Positions 1-11,200 of a stretch of 64,000 nt of DNA are shown here, piece after piece. The stretch comes from Rhyzopertha dominica (Eukaryota > Arthropoda > Insecta > Coleoptera > Bostrichidae): the NCBI GenBank assembly GCA_025024175.1, contig QCXZ01000042.1, positions 5,287,501-5,351,500 on the forward strand, read 5' to 3'. Position 1 is the first letter of the stretch; every line of letters starts with the position of its first letter. The notes beneath the pieces are model-generated. The model worked only from the letters and a program-made list of their open reading frames with translations, was not told the DNA's origin and searched no databases. A program made the position numbers and the translations under genes.

Positions 1-843
1 ATAAGTAACTTCCTTTGTGTCGAAGAGTGGTGAAATGTGGTGGCCTGCAAATATCTTTTTGTGTGTTCGTTTTCTGTAATCCAAATGTACTAACTGACTA
101 TTGTTTTCATTGTAAAGATACTACTACTTCTTTTTATCTCTATCGCTCATTTTATATCAGGGTTTTTACTATTAAAACAGTTTAGGAATTTACCTAACTG
201 TAGCAAACCGTGAAGGCGAATAACAAAGTATCATTTACTACATACCTATATCAACATTTAGGTTTATTGACCACTAGAGGGCTTAAGGGTGAACCTATTA
301 TGGAACCTGATTTTTGCTAATAAAAATACTGCTCCATAGGAAATAAATAGATTTTAAGCTCAGGTAGTTTGGCTATCGTATCACCTCTACTAAATTTAAA
401 TTTCATAATACCAGTATTAATAAAAAGATGGGTTTTAAATTACAGCTTAAACAACAACTGCTTCGATCGCAGTGACATTTGTTGCTGATATTATCATCAC
501 GTCATTCTGGATTGATGGTATACATTGCAAAACTTTAACATCTTGGCTCTTTCTGTCTCTGAATTTCACTTTTTCTTGCTCTTCCTTTCTTTCTTCTTGA
601 TGTTTCTTGCGTATTCTCACTGTCTATCTATTACTGTTCATTTTTCATTTGCATTTCATTTTCTGTTAATTCCTTTTTCTGGGTGATGTGTAATTTTAGG
701 ATAGTATAGTTTTAGTTTATGAGTGGGCACTGTGGAAGATCAGAGGTGTTATTTACTGGTTTCAGCATCTGAACAGTGTACCTTTTGTTGTTTAGAGTCA
801 TATTTTAGTTATGTTAACTTTAATGTAACAACAACAATAAAAA
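1..843. other. AT-rich intergenic, nothing recognised
   Basis: No ORF, splice pair or repeat stands out. A pyrimidine-rich run lies around 545-610, but no exon follows it. Confidence 0.6.
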
Positions 844-868
844 TATTATTATTATTATTATTATTATT
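844..868. repeat. (ATT)n microsatellite
   Basis: About eight uninterrupted ATT units. They lie directly at the downstream end of a Penelope-like reverse transcriptase fragment read on the minus strand, so the microsatellite may mark the end of the retroelement insertion. Confidence 0.95.
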
Positions 869-869
869 C

Positions 870-1044
870 CACACATGGCTTCAAATTTTGTCAATGTACT
901 AAAGCTTAAGGGGACGCTAGTTTTATGAATTTTGGCCAAACCGTGTAGCTTCGGTCGGAAACAGTTATAAATGACTTCCTCATCACAAAGATTTGAAGTT
1001 TTAATATAGTCATTGGTAATTGTGGAAATTTTTGTGGTTTCCAT
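870..1044 (-). pseudogene. Penelope-like element RT fragment
   Basis: The minus-strand translation has about 59 residues before running into the ATT microsatellite. Residues 29-46 contain RPKLHGLAKIHK followed by SVPL. This matches the conserved N-terminal reverse transcriptase signature of Penelope-like elements (consensus PxLYGLPKIHK...PLRPI). The preceding acidic and aliphatic stretch also fits that family. The next residues, normally RPIVS, are degraded and the rest of the RT palm domain is absent. This is a small dead piece of a retroelement, not a host gene. I saw no GIY-YIG domain beside it. A second, larger Penelope-like relic lies at 34.2-35.1 kb. Confidence 0.7.
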
Positions 1045-2805
1045 TTTCTAAGATGTCATGTTAGCATTAAGCGCGTGTGCTTTTCTAATGTTGTTAGCTA
1101 ACCCGTAGTGGATTTAGCGGCACCTAAACAAATGTTACAAATAATTTGCTGTATGTGCATGAGGCTTGAAAACTGCAGTAAGTTGTTGTAAAGTTAACCA
1201 ATACTGTTCTTCAATTTTCTCTTACTAGTATTGCCAAGGACGTACTTGCTCAAATATTTCAACGGAAATTGGTTGAAAAAAAGCAAATAAACGAGTATGT
1301 AGACATATTTGTTTTGCTAAATAATTGTCCTGATAGGTAAAGGGATAACGTTTTTCGGTTATAACTTTGTAAAGAAAGGATGAGTCGTAGAAATCACAGA
1401 AATCATTCTTGTTCAAAATTTCATAGCAATTCAAATTGCTTATACTTTTTTATAATTTGTTTAAACACGAGCATTTCGATTTGTGTTTTGATTGTTACTT
1501 TTCTCCTCAGAAAGGGTTTGGGCCACATTTCAGTACATTTTCGTAGCCAAAAGGCCTGCCACTTGTATATAGACGATTCCTTAGTACAGGACACACCAGT
1601 AAATTGATGTAAAACCGCACCATCGGTATCAGGTATAACATCGTCTTTAGATCAATAAAGCCTAGCAGATGAATGAATAGAAATGACAGAAATTATTATA
1701 TTTAGGGCTAATAACACTGACTGTTGTTTAATAGTGGTAACATAGTTCTACGAGCAGCGTATAATTCTCAATGCACACACAAGTGCTAAACTAGGACTTA
1801 AAATGGGATTTACCTTCATATTATTTTATTATTACGTGTTTTAAAAGATTGTATCTACATGTCACTGAAAGGGTCAAAACAAACAATATGACTAGACTTT
1901 AATTACAATTTTAATGCCATTAACGTCTGTGTTTAGCTGAATTAACAATACGCGTAAATGCTATACTTTCTTTACACAATCGACACAACCAAGAGCAAAA
2001 ACTTGACCTATCGTAGCAACAGGAATAGTCCTGCAGGCAATTAACGCACATTTTATGAACAGCTCCGTTTCAAAGCGGCTATACAATTTTTTACGGAATC
2101 TGAGACAATAAACCGCAATAATTATAAACAGATGTTTAAGAAAGCCTTATCGTGACGGCTCTGCTGCTAGCCTTTCTCAAAGGAAGCGATAGCCTGAACT
2201 AATTAAGCTATGATTGCCACTTGATACAGTTTAAAATAATGTCAAACATTGACCTTAGGGAGCGTGCTTTTCATTTAACGTCAATAAACCCCACGCATGC
2301 TGGAAGCAGGATTCCCTTCGGTGTTAGATGATGTTTGAGGTTGAACGTATTAGAAACAGTGTACAGTGTTTACGTTTTCTGTTACACTCGTGGACAACAT
2401 TGATATAAATACAGCTTTCTGATGTAATATGATGCCAATAGACAAGCGCGGCACTGAGAACGAAGCAACAACAAAAGAAATATGAAAAAAATATGAATGT
2501 ACATTACAAACCTATAGGTACTTCTCTATAAGTTGTTGACAAACATAAGTTGTGAGGGTTAAAACCTTATTATAGCATATGGAAACAAAATTGGCATTAA
2601 AAACAAAACTGCAGTTGTCTAGGAACAAAAACAGTGGCTAATAATGTAACTTTTTTTCACTCGAATATCATACAAGATTTTTTCTTCATGAATGTGAGTA
2701 TTCAAAAGTTTCAGTTTTGTCAATGTCGTACTTGATATTTAAAAGTTTGCACTTTGTTCTACCTATTTGCACGGAAAACCGAGATAATATGACAGTGTTG
2801 CATCC
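1045..2805. other. AT-rich intergenic, nothing recognised
   Basis: Only short ORFs without family motifs. A slightly more GC-rich patch at about 2,150-2,340 has no coding signal. Confidence 0.55.
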
Positions 2806-3683
2806 GATGGTCCAAAATGAGACAGCATACATGCAACTTTAAAAATGGGGTGATGAAAAAAAGGTAAAGAATTCCTGCGAGACTGTTCTGTTCGCATATT
2901 TTCAACAAAAGTCCTAAAACCATTCTCACTTTGGAGCCACTACTCAATGCTGTGAACAATGTTATCAACGAATAAGAACGTTGATATTAGCAGGTTTACT
3001 AATCTAATTGCTGTTTTTTGAAGAAAATCCGAAGGTTATAAAGCGAAATGTATTAGACAAAGACGATATTGCAAAATTTTTAACAACAACAGATGGTGAA
3101 AATTACTTGATGATGAAGGTACATATGTCTATAAGGCATCAAATAGTCAGTTTATTTATAAGCATCATTGGTGTCACAGGGGGGTGTAGGCGAGATAAGC
3201 TAAGCCCTATGTTAGTAGAAGATGTTAGAGATAAGGGCGATGTTTATCATTGTTATACTCTCGACGAAAACAAAATGTTCTCGAAAATTTTTGATCACTT
3301 ATGGAAACATTGAAGGATTTAACTTAGTGGAAATCATACGGAAATATATTTGTCTACGCCCGCTTGAAACTGATTGATTGATTGTTTCTTGCATGCAGAA
3401 AAGGCCAATGTATTAGACAATCCGTAGTGATCAATACTTTTGGAGCTACCCCAAAAAATATTGCTAGTTGCCTTAAATTGCCTGGCCCGAAGACTTTGGA
3501 CATGTTTTATAAGGTTTTTGGTCACAATATTAGTGAATTCAGGGGCAGTTATTTTAACTCTCACGGTTCACGGGACATGTAAATCAGGCATTGTGGCCGA
3601 AGGCTACGTGGACAATTCTTTCGAAAACAAAAAGAAAACTGCTGTGAAAATACTGGGCGATCAAAGTAAAGTAAAGTTCTTAT
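2806..3683 (+). pseudogene. Crypton tyrosine recombinase relic
   Basis: Pieces in all three plus frames line up, in the expected order, with the insect Crypton-type tyrosine recombinase. They are: an N-terminal core-binding part (SCETVLFAYFQQKS at about 2,873; LWSHYSML and NVDISRFTNLIAVF near 2,930-3,015), then DKDDIAKFL, then catalytic box I as GGCRRDKL (about 3,177-3,200), then VEIIRKYICLRP (about 3,330), then KGQCIRQSVVINTFG (about 3,397-3,440), and finally VAEGYVDNSFENK (about 3,592-3,630). The tyrosine in EGY is the expected nucleophile position. The His-Gly-Gly-Trp box survives only as a blurred HG. At least four frameshifts and several stops show it is dead. Crypton enzymes catalyse recombination of circular DNA without a DDE site. 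Two further fragments of the same type lie at 27.6 kb and 51.6-52.3 kb. Confidence 0.75.
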
Positions 3684-3879
3684 AATAGATAAAAATTTTA
3701 ATTTTGACGTTAATCTCTCAAATTAAAAAGTTACAGTTAAATTTGTTTTCGCACTGCATGCTTTAAACTGGCTGCTACATCTATACCACATTTTATTTTT
3801 ACCTGTATTGAGATATGCAAATTAATACTTAGAACCAAAACAAAACAGTATATATAATATAATTGTCTGCAGAAGCTCG

Positions 3880-4310
3880 GGTATATTATATATCATTCCT
3901 GATTCAATTCCGCATGAGACGGCTCTCCTGAATGAATCATATCGCAATCGCAACCACAGAAATATTTAACATCCGCTTATTCTACCGCGATAAGCACATA
4001 CTCTGGCACTGAAGACGACCCTTTCACCGCACACATGAATGGGTCCGCGTATGAGCACATGCATAATTTTGAAAACTCCGTCTTTATATTATTCCCCAGG
4101 CTATTCTGCCGACTTGGTATAATAGCTCGTCACGCTTCCCCTGCTGTCTAGCTGTCGTCCGTTCCTCTGTATACGATTATTGGTGTTTACATAATACATA
4201 ACGCGTTTTGCTGAAACAATACCTTACGGCAGCCCACGCGTTCGGGTTTGAGTTGTGTCGATATTATTGTGTTGCATGTGTACGTATGGAATATGGAAGA
4301 CATCGATTGT
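3880..4310. promoter_or_regulatory. GC-raised non-coding island (candidate CNE)
   Basis: GC and CpG content rise above the surrounding DNA. It contains GATAAG, ACGCGTT and GCATAAT-type motifs, with no open frame longer than background. Candidate regulatory element by composition only. Confidence 0.3.
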
Positions 4311-4814
4311 TGTCACGTTGATTAATGCCATAGAAATACACTCGTTTGTTTTGTGGCTATGTCTAGATAGAAAACAATAATAAACAGCAGGCGTAATTTT
4401 ATAAGGATATAAAGAGGAGTTTTAGCAGGTTTTATGCTTACTACTATTGATTTGCACGTTACTGAGAAGCAGAAAATTTTGTCTTTATCGTAAACGTCAT
4501 TAGAAAGACGGGTAATGAATTTTCTTCTTGCTTCTCGTATACATAAAAAAGAAAACTAAAATTATTTTAGGGGGTAAACTTCGGTTTAACATACAGACAA
4601 GCGTTAATGGTTACTTTTGGTTACAAATACGTCTCCCTAAAAAGCTTCAACCAAATTTTTTTGCGAAAAAATTGTTTTAAATTAGTTTCCCACATGACCA
4701 GATTTTGCGCGAATTGCACAAATACTTAACAAAGAATTAGCAAACTTTCCTTAAAATGCAGTTACTTTAACTCAAAATTTCTAAATACCTCTCTAATTAA
4801 TTGATAATTAGGAA
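4311..4814. other. AT-rich intergenic
   Basis: No feature recognised. Confidence 0.5.
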
Positions 4815-5120
4815 TTGTACGGAACTCTACCAATGTCTGATCCACAAACATATGTGATTTCTGTGATAAAATCTAAAGCGATGCTTATGCAATTTGAAAC
4901 AAAAAATTTTAGCACGTGCGATACCAATGGCAGTTACGGACTAGAACTAGATAAACTGAAACATAAGATGCGAAGTAGCGCTCCTTTAAGAGAAATTCTT
5001 GGTTGTAATCCTTATGAAATTACAATCAATGACATGGTATTCAATCCAAATGTCACAATAGCAACGGACATAAATTTTTCCCTAAAAACAGTGCGTGAAC
5101 ATACTAATCATTGCATTTAA
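4815..5120 (+). CDS. unrecognised ORF, 101 codons
   Basis: An open frame of 101 codons in AT-rich DNA, opening at TTG (no in-frame ATG at the start) just after an AG dinucleotide, so an exon start is possible. The middle part is fairly polar and continuous: LELDKLKHKMRS (about residues 50-60) followed by PLREILGCNPYEIT and then NDMVFNPNVT. I do not recognise the family. Its composition looks more protein-like than its neighbours. The segment LELDKLKHK...PL-EI loosely resembles LEIDELSHK...PLAEI in the short ORF at 5,413-5,568, which may be coincidence. It lies between a Crypton relic and a Harbinger relic, so a transposon-borne second ORF is as likely as a host exon. Confidence 0.2.
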   Translation: MYGTLPMSDPQTYVISVIKSKAMLMQFETKNFSTCDTNGSYGLELDKLKHKMRSSAPLREILGCNPYEITINDMVFNPNVTIATDINFSLKTVREHTNHCI

Positions 5121-5412
5121 CTGCTCACGAAAAAATATTGCAAAAATCTGAGAAAATGAGCCATTCATTTATTAATATTAATGGTATTAATGGTACTTAA
5201 CTTCATCACCCTACCTGCTTACTGTTTTAATGCATTTTTTCTATTTGTTGTTAAAATAAAAGTAAAAGTAGAACAGGAAACCCAAAATCTTCAAACAACG
5301 TTAGAAAAAACTTAACCAATTTCGATTGTGATACTTTTGCGATCAAAGCTACGCCTGCAGCAATTCAAAATGTCTTAACCTCTTAGCACTATCTCAACGC
5401 ACATTAAAATAA

Positions 5413-5568
5413 AGAAACGAGAACGAGGAAAAATTGAAAAAAATGGTATTTGAGGAAAGGAAACTAGCTTTTGGAATAGCAAAATATAACAGCGAGAAGC
5501 AAGTAAAACTGGAGATTGATGAACTATCTCACAAAATATTACTAGAGCGACCGTTAGCAGAAATTTAG
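5413..5568 (+). pseudogene. short charged coiled-coil-like ORF
   Basis: A 51-codon open stretch rich in Glu, Lys and Leu (EERKLAFGIAKYNSEKQVKL, then EIDELSHKILLERPLAEI), ending in TAG. It resembles the C-terminal helical tail of Myb/SANT-type proteins that accompany PIF/Harbinger transposases. It converges with, and slightly overlaps, the minus-strand Harbinger relic. Opposite-strand accessory ORFs are known in that superfamily, so a partner-ORF remnant is plausible. No Myb domain is visible upstream. Confidence 0.25.
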
Positions 5569-6250
5569 CTAAACCTTTTTACAGCAGTTTCATACATACG
5601 TTACTTAGTTTTCTAGTCAAAAATGTAAATTTATGAACTTTGCTAAAGCCCCGTTCTACTGCCTGTCTTACAGCTTATACATAGGATTGTTGAATTCTTC
5701 CTGCTGTAGGGTGATATTTGGACTTTAATACAGACGAAATAGCAATGGTTTAATTGGATATCCACAGTCCTCATAAATCACGTGCTAAATTATTCTTCCT
5801 TTCTAGTTGTTCAAATAAATTGGACTTTCTTAATATACCAGCATTAAGCTTTTTCCAGGAATAATATAATTAATTTATAAATACAATGCAGTCCTTTAAG
5901 CCCGAAGTAATATTTTTGTAGGCTGACCCTTGGTCTATATATAGGTAGTTTTGTTGTAACCGTGTTAGAATGGTATTTTAGCTTATTTTCATTAGCAACT
6001 GAATATGGTTTAATTGCCCATGAGGAAGGACTTGTTATAAAGAATTATTTCTATGACATTGGCTGATGGTCTTCTCAACAAAATACACAAAGTTTCAACA
6101 TTGCCTGTTTTACAAATATCTAAAACGCGCAATAAATTGTTCACCACTTTAATGTGTCTGGATTCACTTTCAATCGTAAGTAACCAATTTTTATCAAGAG
6201 TTCTTAGAGGATTTGCTCTTCCATAACCTCAGACTATACACTTTGATAAT
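5560..6250 (-). pseudogene. PIF/Harbinger transposase relic
   Basis: Minus-strand reading shows family pieces in the correct order. GNVETLC and then QPMS (about 6,070-6,110) match the conserved LATGN...GDL...SQPTVS region. ILRKSNLFEQLERKNNLA (about 5,770-5,840) matches the segment before the second catalytic Asp. DCGYPIKPLLF (about 5,735-5,770) matches the hallmark GDSGYPLKP motif. EEFNNP (about 5,690) matches the E-x-FN-xSH region. Many stops and frameshifts interrupt it. The family's DDE transposase works with a Myb-like partner protein; see the convergent ORF just downstream. I did not find terminal inverted repeats or the 3-bp target duplications. Confidence 0.65.
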
Positions 6251-6939
6251 TGCAAATTTTTAATTTATTTTAATATAGAAATTTCGATGTCGTGCTATAA
6301 ACGTTTTGCGTTTACTTTCTATCGTAAAAATTAAACAAAAATAAACAAATGGAAGTGATCAATGTTGCAATTGTTATTCCGAGAAATCTGAAGATTTTGC
6401 AGTGAACGCCAAACCTAGAAGGTATTTCGTAAAACGTCTATGGCTTAATAGGCAGTTAGGATAGCTTCAGCGGATGGTATAACAACAGGTTATAGAACAT
6501 CAACGATTTACCGTCAAAATGCTAAACTACCCCTAAAATACCAAGGGAGATGTACTTCTTAAGTAATAGAGTCCCATACAATGGTGCTAGCGCTATTAGT
6601 TTGCCTTTTACCTAGAAATCGTCTGATACGTCTGCGTCTATCAAGCAATCTGAATCAGAATCTGATCCCATCGCTGCAGCAGATAAAGTTTCACTCTACT
6701 CCCAGTTTAATTAGGCTTGATTCCATTTCAAGCCTTTTTCAGGGGTCTACCCAGAAATTGTCCGAAGCAAAATTGTAATTTTTCTCGTTGATATGCACTA
6801 TGCAGATAAACAGAAAGGTAAATTAAGAAGTTTTCTAATCCATCAGTGGACGAATCTGTTTATACTCATATTCCTTAATTATTGTTCGCAAGAAGCTTGA
6901 CGCAAAGTACATTGTGTAAATGACAATTCAAATAGAACC
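6251..6939. other. AT-rich intergenic
   Basis: No feature recognised; one 65-codon ORF at 6,581-6,778 has no motif. Confidence 0.5.
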
Positions 6940-7290
6940 GAATGTGTGACAGTGCCTAACTGGGTCAACGACCGTCACGATTTTCATGCAAATTGTATGA
7001 TAAGATATTCACTCAGATTAGATGACTCTTATTCACTGCATCTGCTGCGTAAAAAAATCTGTGCTCCGGGCAGAATCGTGTAACAGCGCCTGATTAGATG
7101 AAATAGCGCTATAATCTTGAACCATTCATTCGGGAACCTTTCCGAGCGCAATGTTACTGATGGGACTCCAGAAATCCAATCAGCGCTGATATCCAATCAG
7201 AAATTAAGCTATCTATGAAGCGTCGCGTCGGCCAGGAAATCCCTTTACAGCCGAATGTGGCTTTTCTCTACGACTTCGTTTGCTGGAGAC
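6940..7290. promoter_or_regulatory. GC-raised island with octamer and CCAAT repeats
   Basis: Contains a POU-type octamer ATGCAAAT at 6,986-6,993, a TGATAAG-type GATA site just after it, and two copies of ATCCAATCAG at 7,174-7,183 and 7,191-7,200. CpG-rich compared with its flanks and without a convincing ORF. A candidate enhancer or promoter-proximal element; function is inferred from motifs only. Confidence 0.35.
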
Positions 7291-9045
7291 TTATAATCAT
7301 TATTATAGTAGTTTCAGCGTTTCAGCTAAGTGTGAGTAAATAGTCTTAGTAAAATATTACAGTATGACATTATTGGTTGTAGAAGAGATATCAAAATCCT
7401 GAGTTTTATAGAAGGAATAAACTGTTTCGAATTTCTCAGGAAAATATGCGAATCATATTATAGTATTGGCACCTGCTCGTCGTCGCTTATTAATGAATTT
7501 CATATAATTTTTCTTTACTAACCATATGGCATGTAGTAACGAAATACTAATCTTTATGTTATAATTTTTTTTCTTATGATATACATTTCTTTCGGAATAC
7601 CAGGTTTTATTAAGTTTTGTTTACGCTATAGTCTTATCTGTCTATTGTAACTGTTCACGATTATAAATGATCCTTTTATTGTTAGTTTCTTCTTATTTGC
7701 ACAAAATTCGTCGAAGAACTGCAATTTTTGTCATAAACTACCTACACTTGGGTACCACAAAAACCTGAAGCATTACAAAATTATGGGTATTGGCCTTTGA
7801 AACAAACGAACTGTTCTTTTCTTCAAAATGTTTATACAGTTTTATTCAGCAGCATTGCTTTTTCTATGCCTGAATTATTATATTAGTAAAAAGAATGTAA
7901 AGTAAAGTAGATAAAATGACTTAATGTATTTAAACCTTTATCAGTGTTTATAAAATTAGAATCATTTTCTTCCTATGTTTTTTCTTTTCAATGTGTTTAC
8001 CAATTAGATGCCCACAAGCAACAAGAGTTTTTATTGGTTCGTAATGCTAATTTGTTAAATTTCTTAATTATAACAGACGCCATGTAAGTTCTAGTTGTAA
8101 TCTATTGATCATAATATTAAATATTTAGGTGTTCTACTACTATAAAATCTATTTCTATTCTTTCCACCAGTCGCTTCTTTCTTTAGCTTCTATTCTTTAT
8201 GCTTTAGAAAAGCCCTCAGGGAGATTTTGTGACGGCACAATAATTTAGTCCTCCAAAATATGTCTGTGATGGACTCTCTTACATTTTGAAACTTTTCCCC
8301 ATTTTTAAGTGAATATCCCAAATTTTTCTGCTGCTGAGCATTGTAGGATTACTAAAAAAACGCATACAGATTTTTTTCATGATTTGTGCCCTATTTTGCC
8401 CTCCGCTTTTCTTTAACAAATAAGAATCATTCTACAGACTAATTAATGGTTAACCATAACATACAGTACCTTAGCGACCTATTAGATGTATAAACAACCT
8501 ATAAAATTATCGGATTTGAATGCCACGTGACCATAGTATTAAAATCCACCGCAAGGGGCGTAAGATTGACAGTAACTTTTTATATTAACTTAACAAAAAA
8601 ATTCGCATTTAGGTGTTTGTAAAGTAAGTGTCATGCACTACTATACCATGAGGATCCATGTTTCTTTGAACATGTATTGTTAGATATTTGATAAGGCAAC
8701 GTCTCTTCCTAATTGATTTGTTAATGTCTAACGAAAATTTGCACTGGATTCCTCTGGTAGGACTACTATAGTCATAAAATTAATAATTAAATATCCGACT
8801 CTTACCTTCAGTTTTCTTTTCTTTATTGTCACGAATTTATGGTTTCCGCCTTACCTGATAAGAATTTCCAAGATTATATCTTCAACGCCCCTAATTATTA
8901 AGTAGCATTCATAAAAAGGATCTGATAGCACCCTCCTCCGCTGAAGGAATTAACTGATCATAAAAATGCTGAAATACAGCGACGTACAGGTAGGCGCCAA
9001 CCAAACAACTCAGATGTATGTAAAATACGCGTAATTACAAGGGTT
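7291..9045. other. AT-rich intergenic
   Basis: No gene recognised. A weak minus-strand exon-like pattern at 8,855-8,940 is discussed in the findings. Confidence 0.5.
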
Positions 9046-9049
9046 CAGT

Positions 9050-9300
9050 TAGCTTTAATATATGCTTTATTAGAGAACAGCGGGGCTACAGTAACGCGTT
9101 TTAGTCTGCTTCCCATGGCTTGTTTTGCATACATAAACGTTCCGACCCGACGAAGTCGTCCCGGTTTATGCGGATTTTCAGAAAGTCTCTCGCCTGCAGG
9201 GTAACGAATAACTCCGTTGCACGCACCCGAGGAAAGCAACTTCGTTCCTGCCATCTATTAGGAGTGAACTCATTTCCGTTTATGAAGAGTAGCAGGAATG
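9050..9300. promoter_or_regulatory. GC-raised non-coding island (candidate CNE)
   Basis: CpG-rich block with ACGCGT and GACGA-AG-TCGTC dyads in AT-rich surroundings. ORFs occur on both strands, as expected from fewer stops at higher GC, and neither has motifs or splice context. Confidence 0.3.
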
Positions 9301-9812
9301 ATAATTTTCATGGTACATGAGCCAAAGAGGAAACACTGCTATACATCACATTCATAAAAAAATATTACTTGATATTTTCTGTTGCCTTTAATTACTTCGT
9401 ATGTGCCGGGGACAGCAAGTTTTAAGCGCATTGAGGCATATTCGAAAAGTAAGAACCCGTATTCATAGTCCTAGTTCAGAATTAGATTGAAGATATATTA
9501 TAAAAACCGCATAAAAACCATTGCGTAGTTTTTGGTAAATCTGCAGAAGGAAATTCTAACAGAACGTGCAAATTGTATGATAAACTCGTAATATTAACAA
9601 CCTCTCAAAACGTTAAATTTATAGAATTATCAAAATAACATCAAAGAGACGTTTCTTAGTTCTCTTTACGAATTTTGGGAATAAAGTTAACATGTTTAGA
9701 TAGATGTTTATGACCATATTGGGGATACATTTACCAAAATACCGGTGCCTATATATTTACAGGTCGAAAGCTCTGCTATTCCTTAACTACGTTTTTCTTT
9801 CTTATTTTTCAG
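9301..9812. other. AT-rich intergenic or intron
   Basis: Ends in the polypyrimidine tract and CAG that precede the candidate exon at 9,813. Nothing else recognised. Confidence 0.5.
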
Positions 9813-9861
9813 ATAATAAAGCGTCAGTGCCAACATGCGCTCGTCTACGCTACAGGAATAC
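9813..9861 (+). CDS. candidate 49-bp internal exon
   Basis: A strong acceptor (TTTTTCTTTCTTATTTTTCAG, written here without its first base, ends at 9,812) is followed by 49 bp and a canonical donor GTAAGTACG at 9,862. Two of three frames are open; the better-looking one reads NKASVPTCARLRYRN. The exon has clearly higher GC (about 49%) than its flanks, as coding micro-exons often do in AT-rich genomes. I do not recognise the peptide. If real, it belongs to a plus-strand gene whose introns span this part of the window. It could also be a cryptic splice pair. Confidence 0.35.
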
Positions 9862-10888
9862 GTAAGTACGCAACCACGTTTTTAGGTAGTCCTTTGCATA
9901 ATAAATGTATAAAATTCTCGGAAACGTCTTGCTTCACCATGTTGTCGGCAAAATAAAACTCATCACCAGCCGAACATGCTTAATCGGGAAAGACTGTGGT
10001 TCGGGATCTACCTACTTGAAAACGCGTTCGTTGGTCACGTAGGGGGTTGACTTTTGTATTGCTGCCTTTCGTAAGAGCTCGGGCTAAAATAAACCTAAAA
10101 CTCCTGCTGTACTACAATAGGGGCCCTGATAAAATGTTTGTTGATAATTACAGCATTATGTTATCAAACTCTGAGTTGGTTTGACATTTCTCTTCTTCAA
10201 TTGGTAAAGCTTAAACCTGATGTGTGCGTACGCAGGTTTTGTCCTTCAAGATAGGCTAACTACTCTCGTAGCCCTAAATATATGTGGTATAGAAAACATT
10301 ATACTACACAAACCGTATGTAATATTTCATCAAATGTCTAGGAATTTAACAAGAAGTTGTAGAATATAATTTTAATTATTCCTACACCAATTCAGAGAAA
10401 TTACATAATTGAACAGATGCTAAAATCCAGATTTTACATATATATATATATAGCGTTGTTATGTAACAGCCTCTTGTTAATTTTAATAATCCAGTAAATA
10501 GTCTATTTTCAAGCATGGATGATTTCATAAATTTGCAGAATAAAATAAGAACAAACATGGAAAATAAGGTTACTTTACCTGCCGCGAGACGAAACGAGAC
10601 GAAATTTTAACATTCTCAAGCTCTACTTAAAAAAAATCAGCTCTCGATTTTGATTCCGCATTCTCCATCTCGAATCGAATTATCACAATGGCAATGTAAA
10701 TCGATTTATTAAAATATCGGTTGTTATGAATCTATTCGATTTTGCATATCACACTAAAAAGTAATCTTTATTGAAACTAATTTATTTATGGAACACAGAA
10801 ACAAATAAAACAGTTCACCTAGCTAANCAAAAATATTNTTCTTCTCTAACCTACAGTATTAGATTNTCNTACATAGCTGAATCTTCAT
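9862..10888. other. AT-rich intergenic or intron
   Basis: Contains a short (TA)n run at about 10,438-10,453 and two Ns near 10,830. Nothing else recognised. Confidence 0.5.
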
Positions 10889-11200
10889 TTGGATGTAGAA
10901 CGTGGTTTCCAGAACAAATTTTCTGTTAACGTGTGGGCTGACTTTTTAGAAAACTATCTAATTGGACGATATTTTTCCCTTCTACATATCTTCCCTCCTA
11001 CATTGAGTGGTGAGATTTATTTAGGTTTTCTAAGAAACGATTTGCCTGTTCTATTGTTAGAAGTACCTCATTTCAATGTTGATATCAGAGACCTCCTTAA
11101 TGAAGCTGTTGTTCCTGACAGATGGGTTGGACGGATCGGTTACGTACAAATGCCCTGCAAGGTCGCCTGATTTAATTTTTGTGGTATTACAGTTTATAAA
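10889..11200 (+). pseudogene. Tc1/mariner-superfamily transposase relic
   Basis: The plus-frame translation includes FSVNVWADFLENYLIGRYF, then LSGEIYLGFLRNDLPVLL, a degraded FNVDIRDLLNEAVVPDRWVG, and SPDLIF just after the frame ends. This matches the catalytic-core region of a common insect DDE family of the Tc1/mariner superfamily (often carrying an N-terminal DUF4817 helix-turn-helix): NVWAG...LIGP...L-GEIY-FL...LP-LLE-VP...F--RWIGRGGP...RSPDL. The HDGAPAH motif that should carry the second catalytic Asp has been lost between VPHF and DLLNE, so it cannot be active. Several Ns lie in and around it. Confidence 0.65.

Noticed and set aside
820..1044. Poly-Ile/poly-Leu tail of the minus-strand ORF as a membrane segment
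   Set aside because: It is simply the translated ATT microsatellite.
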